Shown one piece after another: positions 1 to 12,768 of a DNA stretch of 64,000 bases; position 1 is the stretch's first letter; each line of letters begins with the position of its first letter. A model generated the notes under the pieces. It worked only from the letters and a program-made list of their open reading frames with translations. It had not been told where the DNA came from and did not search any database. The stretch covers positions 193,570 to 257,569 of the forward strand of contig NW_020170405.1 of assembly GCF_000524195.1 (NCBI RefSeq). The letters are read 5' to 3'. Made by a program: the position numbers and the translations under genes. The DNA is from Echinococcus granulosus (taxonomy: Eukaryota; Platyhelminthes; Cestoda; Cyclophyllidea; Taeniidae).

Positions 1-2317
1 TAAACCGGAGCCATTTAGTCGAGATTTTTTTCCATCCTACCATCTTTTCACGTTTCTTAATACCCCCAAGTCTTATTAGCTCAAAGAAAAAAACGATGCA
101 AATATTTCACGGGAAAGCATCTTGCTGCCTCCACAGGCACCATTGAACTGCATTTCATTGATGGACCGACGAATCGATAAGTGACTCGGGTGCCACGTTT
201 CCATCCAACACAAACGTGGTCGAACATCTGGACGATGAAGCGTGTGTAAGTCCACTTCCCCCTCCCTTCCCTCAAGTTCTCGTTTGATCTTAGGAATAGT
301 GACATATAAATTTATTCAATGCAGGCATTAATCCATTATAACTTTTAGATTATTTGCCCTTGCAAGGCCAGCACGTTCCAGTTGAACGACGTACCCTTTG
401 CAGTTGGAAGTGGCCCAAATTCAATACCTTTCCTTTACATTAAGTTACAGAGCTTAAAATGGGAAAAAGAGGGATAGTTGGTTCGCCTGCTTTGTGCCCA
501 CCCTTTAGCTTTTGCTAAATTTATAAATGCTTTTTATTAATTCCCATACTCTGGTTCTCCATCCCTCTTCCACAGCAAGTGTTCTTTGGGGTTAACCAAA
601 ATGGGAATGGGAAAGTGAGAATAAACCTACTTGGAGGAGAAAGAATGCTAGGCAAAGCTCTACAAAAAGACAATCGAAATATCACCTGATTACACGTAAA
701 TGGTGTTTATAAAATCGTAGTAGAGTTTTGTAAGATAAAATAATGCAATTTACATGGCGTCCTTGTATCGACAGAGTGGAGTCCCAAAGCAAAACTTGAT
801 CACCTTCACATGCCAAAGCACATATCAGGTGAAAAAAAATGACACGATTTACAACACGGCTTGCTCCTCTGCTGTATTGTAGCTTGAATGAACTGGTTTT
901 GTGCATTTTTAAAGCATTGGCACGATTTAGGTTATAGGTACCCCTAATTGTTTTCTGGAAATCATTCCGCGTCTTTGGAACCACCTTTGAAGTGTTACCT
1001 CAACAGGAGTTGTGCTTCGAGACCATCTTCTTCACAAATTAAAACTCGGTCGTAAAGCTACCGTTACTTCTTGCAAAAGTTACTTGGCATGTAGAGAAGG
1101 TGTGGTAGAAGGATGTAAGCGGCTTAAAATGATTCGGGTGATGGGCCACTCATAGATGCATCACAATCAAGAGGACTCTCTCATTTGTCTTAGTGGGAAG
1201 TCGCGTGTTGCAAGTGACACCTTAACCTTATGTTAAAGTTTCAAGAGCAACTTTCACTCATGTTTGACATGCCAGACAAACATTTCTTTGACGCCTACAT
1301 CAACTGGAAGGAAGTATTGTGATGGATGCCAAGTAACTAGACTCCACCCACATAAATGCTACCATAAATAAGGCATAAGAGTGTATCGCACATTTTGGAT
1401 TGCGTGCTGGCTGACTGACTTGGGATGAGGAGGGAATTTTGTATTGCAGCGTTTAGGGAAAGAACAGAAAATCGTTTATCCCCGAAAAGATTAAGCCCTC
1501 TTTGTGTAGGTGGGCGAAAGCCAATTCTTTATAAATTTTTTGTTAAAGACTAGCCGGAGAGCTAGAATTTATCAGTCACCTTGAAAAAAGTCAAGCTTGC
1601 ATTTTTACGGGACCTTGTGCAGCAAAATTAAGCCATGAAAGGATTTTTACCTGTGAAGAGGAAGGATGTATTGCCTCATCCTCCGTATTCATCTAATATT
1701 CCCCCAAGCTCCAAGTGATTACCACAACTTATATACAATGGGCAAGAAATTCCACATGCAACATAGAACAGGTAGTTGGAATATAAAGTTGGGCAAAAAC
1801 ATGTGTCTAAGGCTTGGCTGTTTACTTCTCGAGACAAAATTAGGGTAAAAATTCACATCAGGCTGTCTCGTTGGGACAAGGCTATGCATCCTAATGTGAA
1901 ATGTTTCAACTAATAGAATTTTTCAGGAAAGTCTCTTACAATTTGAACTCGCTTGGGCCTGCTTGATGTGCGAGTGTGTCCTCTATCAGCTCAAGGGTGT
2001 TCACCTTAACGTGCCGCAAACAGATTTGTTGGGTTCAATCTTAAGTGAAAGACATTCTTGGACTGCAGATAAGCTATTTTCTTGTTTTCCAGCAGCAAAA
2101 CAACTGAAAGAGTGCAAAACTATGAGCATGATTGTCTATTTCCTTTTGATATTTTCACAGATGATGTTTCCCTGCCAGGAGGTAGAGTGAGACACTTCGG
2201 AAATAAGGCAAGATAATAAAAATCAAATAACAGTATAGAATGGAGGAAGGTCAATTCTTCACATCTGTCTTGATTGTAGTTATTCAGTCCATTTTTCTTT
2301 TGTTTACTGCTCCGTAG
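1..2317. other. Intergenic / upstream of aquaporin, no supported gene
   Basis: No coding region can be supported here. Open frames are short (up to about 100 codons), have no recognisable domain and are not flanked by convincing splice sites. The 5' exon and promoter of the aquaporin gene must lie here or further left, because its first visible exon at 2318 has no in-frame start codon, but I could not pick out that exon. Confidence 0.5.
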
Positions 2318-5300
2318 ACGTGATACGAATAACAATCTCGGTGAGTACCTACCAAATTTCACTCTTCAAACCGAGACACTCTCATGCCGCGGTCAAAACT
2401 GGCTCCTTGTATTCCGGCTCTTCTTTGGCGAGCTCGTGGCCTCAGCCATGGTCACCTTTCCTTACTTCCTCATTGATCCAACTCTGCGCTACTGCGCAGT
2501 CTCTGAGGCACTGGCGGTGGGCGGGCTCGTCTACGCTGCTGTGTGGGTGACCTATCCCCTGTCGGGTGCCCAGATAAACCCTATAATCACTCTCGCCTTT
2601 GGGTTGACTCGTCGCATCTGCTTCTTTTTCGTGCCGGTCTACTGGATCGCGCAGTTTCTGGGCGCTGGGTTCGCTATGTCCATCGCCTACTATATCTCAC
2701 CATTCGTGAAACTTTCCCCTGACATGGGTATGACTATGCCTCGCAGTGGAATCACTGCATTTCAGGCGTTGTGGCTGGAGTGTTTGATCACCTTCCTTCT
2801 CCTTGTGGTTATTCTCGCGGGTACTGATGAGGCCAGGGAAACAGTGTGGACCATGGGGAGTGGATCAACTCTGGCTTGCGTCTACATGCTCATGTACCTT
2901 GTTACCACCATTGTGACCGTAAGTTGAGTCATCGTGGTACAACACAATCAACAATGGTGAACGCAGACATTCTCGAGAGTTCGCAGTTGTATTAAATCAA
3001 ACGCTAAGCAAACACTGGAAGCATTGAGTGGGTAATCGTAACATGAAATTAGTTTGTGAAGAAAAAACACGAGACTTGTCCTTTTCACTGGCAGATTAGA
3101 ATGTCTCGATTTTACTAGGAAGTCTCTTGCACAATCACGATAAACGTAACATGAAGTAACTCCTGCTTCTATCAAAAAATATCTATTTGCTAAAATTTAT
3201 AATTTGGAAGAGAAGGTGGTTTTACTGTAGCAACCAACCTTGCCAGTTAATTCAAAAAGATGTTTGGGAAGTAAGACCTATTTTGGTCTAACTCCACCGC
3301 AGCCTGTGTCTGTTGCCGTGACAACAAATTGGGTTAACTACATCTAATACATCTTTCATGTGCATGTCGTTTTGTCTTAGTAGTTTCTCAACATCCATAA
3401 TCCTCTTTTTGTTCCCTTCAACTTTGAAGAGCGCCGGTCGGTCTTTGCCAGTTGTTTATTTTGGCAGGCTAGTAATTGAAGTTATGGGGAACAATCCTTA
3501 ACCAGTAGAATTAGGGGCTGAACATGAGATCATTATTTTGCGTCCAGCTGTCTAATCAGTTGTGTTCCTCTGAGCCCCTCTACCATGCCAAAAAATTGAT
3601 ATCCACAGGAAATCCACTTTAAATTGAGTGCCTCTGGCAAATTACTCAATGTGATGTTTCGCCTCGACAGCGCAGTATTTTTTGCCTCAGGGTAACTGGC
3701 AGGCAACGAAATTCGACAAAGCCGCATGACCTAATCACCATAAAATTAGTTTGAAGCGCACTTTACTGACAACCTAATCAACGGTTTATTGTCAAAAAAC
3801 TTCCCTTTTTTTTCATCGACAATCTCCCTCTCAGGACTGAATTGTCTTAAGCTTAACATCTTGGTAGCCAATTGCTAAAACAGTCCTCTAAAATTAACCT
3901 CGAATGTAGAGTATTCATTTTTTCGAGAAGATTCTGTTTTTATTCAAGAGATAAAAGAGATTTCTTCTCTCGGCCTCTTTTCGGTGCGATTAAATTTCCC
4001 AGCATATTCCATATGTAGGCGCAACGCAATGAGAGGAGGGACAAATTTAGGGAATAACTAACCTCTCTAAATGGAACTCTAAATTATGGCTGAAAATGAA
4101 AACTTATATTCTTGTTTTTGTAGAAAAACTTAACCGGGGCGAGTATGAACCCCTTCAGGAGCATTGTCGCTGCGATTCTTCGAGTCCGCTTCGAGCATCA
4201 GTGGGTAAGATAGCAGTACTTATAAGAAATGAATGACTGCATTAGCAGACGGACAGCCGTTCCACATTTTCAATAAACACTACAACAACATAAAATTTGT
4301 TGTTGCAGAATCACTGCGCACTCCATGTAAATTTTTAAAGTGTCTGTAAATGAACTGTGTCACTTACAGTTACTTTCCCCAGCAGAGTGTAGGAGAGTTA
4401 TCAGTTCTTGTGGTGTCCAGCAACTCCTTTTATCCATTCTGTAGGCAAAGAAACATAGGCTTTGGATCACATTTCTTTCACTTAACATCAAATGAGAGGA
4501 TAAAACTATTTGATTTGATTAAAATAGCCCCATACGGTCATATTTAAAGACCTGCAAAGTTGTGATCCCTTAATTACTATTGGTTCGAGCATCTTTATGC
4601 AATTATTCTTGGACTCCGAAAACGATATGTTCACGGCCTATGCCACAAATGCTTAACTACCACGTGCCCCACTCTTACTCATCCAACCTGCACTAGCCTC
4701 TGAATTTTGCAATGCCATTGTCTAATGATAATTAGCCAATGCGGTTCTGTGTGCATAAGGTAAGTCGGTAGGACACGAAAACCTCAGGCAAGCTTAAAAA
4801 AGCACTCTTCTAAGATCGTGCATGAGTTCCAAAAATTTGTGCTCATTACTTACAAAAGAATCTTTATTGAAATGAATAGAATTACATTTCCTCCCTGCTA
4901 AATATATGTCCTACAGTGGAGCCACGGTAAGTGGATGGAACCCAGTAATCACATAGTGTGACTTTATGGGGTGTGAGAGTCGTGAATTCACTTTATAGGG
5001 AATGGAACGAAATCTCATGCGAAAATTCACATTGTTAGTTACCTTGTGTGTTTACTTAGCTACTGAAGTCTCGATTTAACATATCGACCGCCTTGAAAAG
5101 TGGATAAAGAACACGGAAGAGAATTACTAAAAGTATCCCAAGCGTTACCACATTAAGCTGCTTCTAACAAGTTACCAGGCGGACAACGAATCTGACTTCA
5201 TGAAAAAGAAATTCCTGATTGAATGATCCCTAAAAAACTGGTTACCTCTTACAAACAGAATGAATAGACGAGCGAATCCTCGGGCACATTGAAGGCGATT

Positions 5301-6260
5301 TCCTCTATCCGGTCCACCCAGGAGTGCCGTTTGTAAATGAACTTTGCTGAGATGTCTAAGGAATTTCCACGAAACTGAGCCTAAGGAAGGGTGTAATTTT
5401 TGCCGGGAGAGGTCGCCAAAATTAAAAATATCAAAAACCATTTTATTAGCAGCTTCTGAAGGATGAGCAATTCCCAAAGAATTAGTTAATAAGGTTGTCT
5501 TCAGAGAGGATGTATCATAAAAATTCGCATGGGAAGCCTTAAATAAGTTGTTTATTTAGGGCTATCTAAACGGTAGCCTTCATCCTACGCAGAATTAGGT
5601 ATTTAGTTACATATCACCGGAATTTCTCTAGAATTAGGTTTGACATAATCGTTGCATCTTCGTGATTAAGTACAAGCTAAAGAACAAGGAGGTCAAGCAG
5701 TGGTTCTTGACAGATACTCCATGCGATCAAGATTATTTTAGATCGTGAGTTTCCTTCGATTTGATTTAACCTTCTTTCTAGCTCCCCTCAAAATACTTGT
5801 ATTTAGAAGCTTATTTACACTACTCCCAAATAAAATCCTTTAGGGCAGGTATTCTTGAGATTCCAAAAACTAGGCATTGACAGGAATGCATCTCGGTGAG
5901 ACTGCTTCCGATCATTTCCAAAGGGTAGAAGTAATAGTAATTTGTACTTTGCTTCTGTGACGGCCTCAGATTTACGCGGTGGGTCCTCTGGTGGGCTGTC
6001 TGATTGCGGTGGTTTTCAACGAGGTAGTCCTTACCGAGGATGCGTGCTGGATCCGCACCAAGGCCTGGCTCACCGATATGCACTACTTCCGCAATCACTC
6101 CTACTCCCTAAGTGGACGACCCAGCAAGGCTTCCACCCAAGGTGCGTCCACTCATCTCTACTCTGATTCTTCTATGCTTTTTGTTGCTGAATTCGTGATG
6201 GAAGATAAAGCTCATGTAACACTTCTAGATAAAAATTCGATGCTATTTATACTAGACTAA
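2318..6260 (+). CDS. Aquaporin / MIP-family channel with altered NPA boxes (5' partial)
   Basis: Membrane channel of the major intrinsic protein family, expected to pass water or small solutes. Three exons are visible: about 2318-2918, 4124-4204 and from 5970. All join in phase 0. The first starts after a pyrimidine-rich acceptor and encodes helix 1 (NWLLVFRLFFGELVASAM), then helices 2-3 and the first half-helix, SGAQINPIITLAFGLTRR. The 27-codon middle exon holds the second box, LTGASMNPFRSIVAAILR, followed by RFEHQW. The third encodes the last helix, IYAVGPLVGCLIAVVFNEVV. Both boxes deviate from NPA: NPI and NPF. The arginine after the second box, part of the usual selectivity filter, is kept. 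The third exon may run to the TAA at 6258-6260 or splice at a good donor after 6141 (CAAG/gtgcgt) into an unseen exon. The start codon lies upstream and was not found. Family assignment is strong; ends are uncertain. Confidence 0.85.
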
Positions 6261-7351
6261 GGTTAAGTTACAGTAGCGGTAGCCTAAATTGGCATTCTTC
6301 CGTGGTCATATACCTTCACTTTGTTGATTATTTTTATTCTAAGGGAAACTGATTTCTACAATGACCATGTGCGACGCTTGGTAGTCAACGGCATTTGACT
6401 CTTTAGGCGAAACGCGTTGCATGTATTAAAAACACCAAGGAAATGATTCAGACTCCTCGAGGGGAGTTTTTACCCTCAATTTCGACAGTTTTTTTAGCAG
6501 TTACACTCACACTAAGACAATGCAATTTAAAATGACATTTTCTGAGATTAATCGAGCTAAGTGTAAGGGCACAACTGTTTTCCCTCTGGCCAATTAACCG
6601 ACAGTACCCAAGAAGAATATTTGACGATCCTTGCTCCTCTAGTTCCCATTCCATCACATCTTCATAATTGAATACATGGTAGGAAAGCCGAGCCGGTATG
6701 AGTGTTCTAGACAAGTACACAATGATAGGTTACAAATTGTTAATAGTTGCATTCGTTAGGATTTGAATTCGTCTTCTCGGTTTGCCACATTTTGAAACCG
6801 AAGATTGTGATTTCGCATGAATGTTGACAGGATTCTAGAGGGATCTCTAATGGTGACAAAAATATGGTCTGCTACATTTTCGCATGTTTGCGTTGGGGTG
6901 TGCAATCTTTCCCTCAGTCGAAGGTTGCAACCCAGTAGATGGTTTCAAGTAAATATTGTGCTGATTGTAGTATGCTTCTAAAAGCACTACAGTAAGAATA
7001 TCTCCGCAAAATTGGTCCATATTTCAAATCTTCATTCCAAATGTCAACATCCGAGAAATCAAACTGCTAATTTGGATTTCAAAAGTGGTTTTAACTACCA
7101 CGATGTTTGAAATCGGGAGGCTTGGGGCAAAGGTGGGAAACACTGCAGAGCAACTCCCAGAATCTCTTAGAGCTAATTCCCATTTCACCACTTTTCTGAG
7201 AGATGATAAGAATAGATAAAAGTGGCCAGAATTACTCTTAGGATTGCAAAATTGCAAGCATTTTTGTTGAAGTTAAGTAAGTGCTAATTTCAAACCACTA
7301 AAAACAGTTGCGCTACGGATTTTGGACCATTAGAAGGTGAAATTCCCTTGT
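6261..7351. other. Intergenic, no supported gene
   Basis: Contains the 3' flank of the aquaporin gene. No domain, RNA gene or repeat was recognised. A further aquaporin 3' exon could lie here if the donor after 6141 is used, but none stood out. Confidence 0.4.
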
Positions 7352-7501
7352 TTACAGTGAGCTAGGATTAAATTCGAAGCGGCATCTCAGTTGCATGAAA
7401 CGGTGATAGTTGCGTGGTGTCTTACAATCACTGAACAGCTGAATGCTCTTTTCGGCGATGCGGTTCTTAATTTCTTCCGTCAAGGCTACACGCATATCTT
7501 G
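7352..7501 (-). CDS. Exon-like segment, possible terminal exon of an unidentified gene
   Basis: On the minus strand a TTTTTAG acceptor is followed at 7501 by 49 codons open to a TAA at 7352-7354. The peptide begins QDMRVALTEEIKNRIAEKSI and continues with a charged, helix-like composition typical of real protein, including NYHRFMQLRCRFEF near the end. No family was recognised. The frame fits a phase-0 last exon, or a very short protein starting at the internal Met. No partner exon was found with confidence; a second candidate lies at 7968-8070. It could be a pseudogene remnant or chance. Confidence 0.3.
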   Translation of the reverse strand, partial: QDMRVALTEEIKNRIAEKSIQLFSDCKTPRNYHRFMQLRCRFEFNPSSL

Positions 7502-7967
7502 CTAAAAAGAGATGTTTTATTAAACTAAATTGGGAGTTCATTGCCTGCCTGAAATGAAAAGTGACCACCACAAAAATTGTACAGGCCAAAATTAAAAGTG
7601 TGCCTTTTCTCAGACCAAAAACAGTCCACATCACATTGCGTTGAGCTCAGCCAACCTGTTCGCGACTAATCGCCGCAAACTGATAGGAGCACGCGTCACA
7701 AATATGTGACGCTGGTAAGGTGTTAATTAGGGGAAGTGGTTTCACTCTCTAACCAATCTTATTTCTCCATCTTAGCAGCCGAAGAAGTGAGAAGATTCTC
7801 GACGCACACAAAAGCCCACAAAGCGTGACTTGTCAAGGAAACACTTATTTATGGCCTGTGGAAAAGACCTTACCGATTGCTTCTTTTTTTTCTACGCTCC
7901 TTGGGGTTGATATATCATTTCAGCGGCAGCAACAGCAATCGTCCTGTTACGAGTACTTAAACATTGT

Positions 7968-8070
7968 CTAGGAAGCGGTTAATGCTTTTAGGGCAGTGGT
8001 AAGATGTGCAATAGCATCTCCATCGTTTAGATTGCTTTCTGCGGAATAATTGCTGTTTACGCTAGGAGAG
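7968..8070 (-). CDS. Exon-like segment, unidentified
   Basis: Minus-strand segment after the acceptor ATGCTTTCAG. It is open for 34 codons to a TAG at 7968-7970, with peptide SPSVNSNYSAESNLNDGDAI followed by AHLTTALKALTAS. The Ser/Asn-rich start and amphipathic end look protein-like but match nothing I know. It has its own stop, so it cannot simply precede the 7352-7501 segment in one reading frame. The two may be alternative last exons, separate genes or noise. Confidence 0.2.
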
Positions 8071-8208
8071 CTGAAAGCATGGAGAAAGCAACAATTTCAA
8101 GGTCGTATTTCTACAGTCAATTTTTGTACGCTAGGCTTCGATGAGCTGTGAAGCCGGTTTAGTTAATCATTGGCTGACAGCTATTACTAGAGTTAATGGA
8201 GGGACAAA

Positions 8209-8240
8209 TCGCGCGATTGACGTGACGGCGCGGCCGGGTG
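8209..8240. promoter_or_regulatory. GC-rich patch with CRE-like TGACGTGA
   Basis: A short CG-dense island stands out from AT-rich surroundings. It includes TGACGTGA at 8218-8225, close to the cAMP-response element TGACGTCA, and the run GGCGCGGCCGGG. It lies upstream, on the minus strand, of the two orphan exon-like segments. A promoter role is inference only. Confidence 0.25.
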
Positions 8241-8337
8241 CTGCCTGTAAACATTCAGTGCGACATCAAGATCGCGGATGTAAATGATAGTCGACGTTTT
8301 TGGAAGCCAAGTGGACATTACTCTAGCCGAGAACATT

Positions 8338-8372
8338 CATACACCCACACGTTCACACATACACACACCAAC
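8338..8372. repeat. CA-rich low-complexity stretch
   Basis: Imperfect CACA/ACAC-rich stretch (for example CACACATACACACACCAACG). It is a degenerate microsatellite with no coding value. Confidence 0.5.
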
Positions 8373-9660
8373 GCATCTGGCGTAGAAACGTGGCTCCACG
8401 TAGCATCGAGGTAGATCACAAGGTTCAGCTGTTGAAACCGAGAGGTCACCAAAAAATGTAGTTGTCACGCGCTTCCAGACAAAGAGGTAGTGGAATCTAA
8501 ACAAATGCAGGGAATAACCTGAATCGTTGCTTCGAGAGGCCGACGCGGATTAACTAAGCAGCAGTATGTGTTTGAGAATGTGAGTAAACATAATCTAGCA
8601 AATGACGATTCACATACATAATGTGGTGTGATGGAAATGCACCGAATTGCAGACCCTACAACGTAATTAGGTTCCTGATGATTTTGGTACCTGAAGAATT
8701 TGCTCTGTTTAACCAAATATTACGCTTGGGGATGTTCTTCCGCGAAAACAAACTTTCAGGCAAAACCAAGGACACGATTGCAAAAGAACAAAATTTTTTT
8801 CGAGGATTGCAAACCCCACATGTTTTTCCACTCAGTACTCCGTCATACCTGTACATCCGTCTCAGCTTTGATAAGATGACTTTGCGGCATAACTGAAAGA
8901 TAGTAGGCTACCCAGACTTGCTAATTTTCAAAATCGTAAATGCTCACCGCTGCACCCAAACGACTCGTTCCTTGTGCAAATTCACTCAACGACCGGTCGT
9001 GCGCCGATTATCCTGGAGATTCACAAGAATGACTGCCTTGGAGTGAACTGGAAGCAACAACTACCACGGAGGTCCTCATTAACAGGTAGAGACACGACCA
9101 TTTTTGACGCATTTACACCGTTCACAACCCTTACTGCAGCTGAGGACCCAATCAACGTACAAGCTCTGCTCCAAGTCTTCTGTTTACGTAGATATCCAAA
9201 GGCTTGGATTATATACCACTATCGATAAGAAGTTTCGTTCACGCTATATTGTACAAACACTGACTACCACTGTTGACTGGCGCCCTGGTCACCGTTGTAT
9301 GGAATAGGCCAAAAAAGACACGCACGTAAGCTGTCGAGTGGTGACAAGGCACACCTGACACCCGCTACCGCAGGTAGTATCACCAGGACAGCATTGAGAG
9401 TCCAATTTTCCTCCAACGCCCTCCCTAGCGGGGAAGGACATGGGGGTGAAAATGCTTTCACCCCCTTCAAAAAGGGGCAATGGTACGCTTAAACAGTTTG
9501 TTTTCACATGCCAAATACAATTACATAAACGTAGATGAAGTGGAGATAGGAATCATACATGTGTAGTAGGAGGAGGTCTTTAAAGGAATTGTTAGAAGTA
9601 AGTCAAACGGCGAGGATACTGCGGTCCCTGCCACTCCACCTTACCCACCGGAATAGCACT
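8373..9660. other. Intergenic, no supported gene
   Basis: Open frames here reach about 90 codons on several overlapping frames but show no domain or splice support. A slightly GC-richer segment at about 9280-9480 has several overlapping open frames on both strands; I could not assign it to a gene or mobile element. Confidence 0.4.
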
Positions 9661-12600
9661 CTAATCCACTTTTTGCCGTTCACCGTTCTTTTTCGTCCAG
9701 GTGGGTGAGTTTTTTGAGACCGATTTCGTCTTTTCTTGACTGGCTTGTTGTTTGCATATTCGTCGGTGGTAACTCTGTGCCATTGCATTGATTATCGAGA
9801 CAATGAAAGCAATCATCGCTGCAGTGACTATCAAACTGATTGCAAACTGGACCCAACCCTCCCTCTGAAGCAAAAAAAAAAAAAAAAAACAATGACCCAG
9901 AACAGTCCCAAACCGAGATCAGTTAAACCTTTCCATCGCTCCAATAGATAGCTCAAATCCCACTTCTGCTTTTAAATGAATAAGTCATTTGAACAGTTAA
10001 AAAAACCGTGTCATATTTGAGTTGCGAAAGCTAACCGTAGCAGGAGACTATTAGTTCTTTTCATCGATGGAAGTAAAAGTCCCAGTTTGGTTTAAACCTC
10101 CCTATTATACTGATATCAAATGCAACCTTATGACTCCGTCTACTTGGGACTACCAAGGCGAAAAATTTCGACACAATGCAAAATAAAAAAACGCATGTAC
10201 TGCCTTTAGTCAAGACTAAGTCAAACAAAAGGCCCTAAATTTCCTTGCATATTAATGGCTTAGTTGAAATGCGAATGCCACTCTTTTTTCCCGTGCAATA
10301 AATTAAAGGTTCATTATCAAGTACGACATGGGATCAGAATACAGCAAAGAAGGTCACGCATACTTCATACTCCTCATGTAAAAATGTGGTAATCTAGGTA
10401 GCGAAAAGCACACAAATAGATTCTCACTAACAAATACGAGTACGTACCGGTGCAGCTCCCTTCTGTTGGCGCCTGTCCTTCTGTTGTTCAAGGTACTCCA
10501 TGAAGGGCTGTTGCAGTCTCTTTCCTACCAAGGGGAGTTTCCTAAAATGAGAAATAGGACTTTGAGCTTTCGCAATCTACCTCACACATACGTGAAACCC
10601 CTATTTTCCTACCTGAGCCCGGCGCATCACGGATGTGACACGTATTTTTTACTACTAATTTTCCACACTAAAGCGCATTACAAACAAATGAAACGAGTGT
10701 GGAGTAGCAAAATAGATGGTAAATACTCTTGATATGAAAATAGTTACTTTTTTAAGCTTTAAGCAGCAATTGAATATCCAAGTCGTGGTAGTGATTAGTG
10801 ACAGTGAATGCAGACCTAGTCAACAAAAAGTACAGTGAACTGATGACTTTCTTTACATCTAAACAGTATTGGAGACTTCTTTTCCATACATGCATCCCCA
10901 CCGCAAAAAAGATCTTTGTTTAGATAGAGAGATTAAGTTCAAGAAACGCAAAAAACCGATATTTAACACGTGAAACCACAAGTGGGACTCTTCTTCGCAC
11001 TACCACAGTTTAACCAAAGAGGAACGTGAAGCTTTAGGGTTCACCGACTACAGTACTCACCGCCTTATTCACTTTTGCCTCTTACTGTGAAGAAAACAAT
11101 GAGGGAATAACTCTGAAACATCATCAAAGTAGCTGTCATGCATTGTAGCAAATAAACATCAGTTTACCTCTCCATTAGCCGACTTACATGAAATCTGATA
11201 GGGTGCATGTTTATATACATGATACGAACATTTATGAAATAGATACAAACCAAGAGTGAACCCACAAAATGTGGGTCGGAAAAAACGGAAAGAATACCTC
11301 GCCTTAATGAGTCATCATGAGTTCGAGAACAGTGTAATGGCAAGCTACATACCCACAATACTTTTGATGCAGCAACGACAAAATTTCCAACGCCAATCCA
11401 ATCATGGGAACAATAATGGAAACGCATTGGTGCAACAGATGCAAATAATCAGATACTCACCCAATATACCCTACGAGGAGGTCGATATGATCTTCTGAAC
11501 TCACAGCGATCACAGCGAACTGTTGAATGTGCGCTTTAATGAGCGCCTTGCCGATGCAGGTGGCACCGAAGAAGGTCGAAAAGGGTATCAGAAAGTGACC
11601 GCAGGTCATTCCCGCCAGATCAAAAAATGGATTTGGTACCTGAGAGCAAATGGAGATTAATTTTTTCTATTTTCACAACTAGTGATTTTACATTAAACAG
11701 TACTAGAATCGTTCACTTGATATTAGCGACCATTACAAATGATCGTTTCTTATCAGCTATCATAACTTCGTAGTCAAAATCACTGCAAGTGTCAATATAA
11801 TTTATGATTCTGCATTTCAATAAACCTTAAAAAGGGATGAAAATAGCTTACTGAGGCGCATAGTAAAATGCCAATGAAACCAGCACGGGTGACTAGTCTT
11901 TGAAGAAAAACCTCAATGCGCTGAAAACGGGACGGCTTTTTTTCAGGTATTTGTGGCAGGAGTGAGTCTGTTTCTACTTCAGAAGAAGACGATGTATTGT
12001 TAAGAGAAAGTTCAATTTCATCGGCGTTCATGCTTCCTGAAAGTCTAGAACCACGCGCCATAAAGTAAGGAGGTAGCTCGCCTATTGCTGTGCCGAGACC
12101 CTAAATTCGATGTCGACAGGAACAGGGTAAGACAGTTAACGATACCAAGTAGCGTGGAGGCGGTAATGAACTTACCCAGAGTACAGACTCCAATTCGGTT
12201 TTGCGAACAATTTTAAAGAAAGAAACACCCCCGCGGGTGCTGCTCATTTCTGGACATATGAGTTCGTCAGGATAGGGAGGTTCCGGGAAATCAAGAGATT
12301 GGCATACGTAGGCGCTTAATGTTACTTGAGCGATAAAAGGACCCTATCAGCAATCAAATGAGAAAATATAACTCACAAGATATAATACAAATGTGTGCAG
12401 CCCCGAGCCGAAGCCACAAGAAGACAAAAATCCCAAAAGAATCCACCAGCAATACCAAATGGTTCTTTTTTCCACATGAATAAACCCCTGTAAATAAATT
12501 TACATACTAGCTTATGTACTTCTCGATGAGGCCCATTCGTGCTTCGTAGAGAATATAACACAATAAATGTTAGCACCGAAAGACATGTAGCGAATTTATA

Positions 12601-12768
12601 TCTCAGAATGCTTCGGAGGAGGGAAACGAATTGATAAAAACACTCGAGTAAAAAATAATATGAGGTTTTCAGTGGTGTCTGCCAGAGTTTTAAGGATCGC
12701 CTTTCTGCGTGTTCCACAAGAAACTGCTTTTTGCATCTGACGGAGGGCAACTGCTTAATATTATTCAT
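9661..12768 (-). CDS. VMP1: Vacuole membrane protein 1 (VMP1), complete
   Basis: ER multispanning protein of the VTT/DedA class, known in animals as a phospholipid scramblase needed for autophagosome formation and ER contacts. Exons run right to left: 12768-12520, 12487-12377, 12343-12176, 12100-11852, 11639-11461, 10541-10448 and 9864-9661. All phases close, giving about 417 residues; the family is usually near 400. Diagnostic matches are [34 protein letters not shown], the core [20 protein letters not shown] followed by [15 protein letters not shown], and the terminal [14 protein letters not shown]. The acidic/Ser-rich loop after GSRLSG is where the family varies. The first intron is 32 nt (12519-12488), or only 20 nt if donor 12507 is used. 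I chose Met 12768 because it precedes the conserved N-terminal helices; an upstream in-frame Met exists at 12858. The last intron ends in a long T tract. Next door, DRAP1 is divergent. Confidence 0.93.
9872..9889. repeat. A18 homopolymer (polypyrimidine tract of VMP1 last intron)
   Basis: Eighteen consecutive A on the + strand. On the minus strand this is the T tract just before the acceptor TTGCTTCAG of the final VMP1 exon. Its length is prone to slippage. Confidence 0.8.

Noticed and set aside
9240..9480. Possible LTR primer-binding site (TGGCGCC at about 9279) suggesting a miniature retrotransposon
   Set aside because: No flanking terminal repeats or target duplication were found, and seven bases alone are weak evidence.
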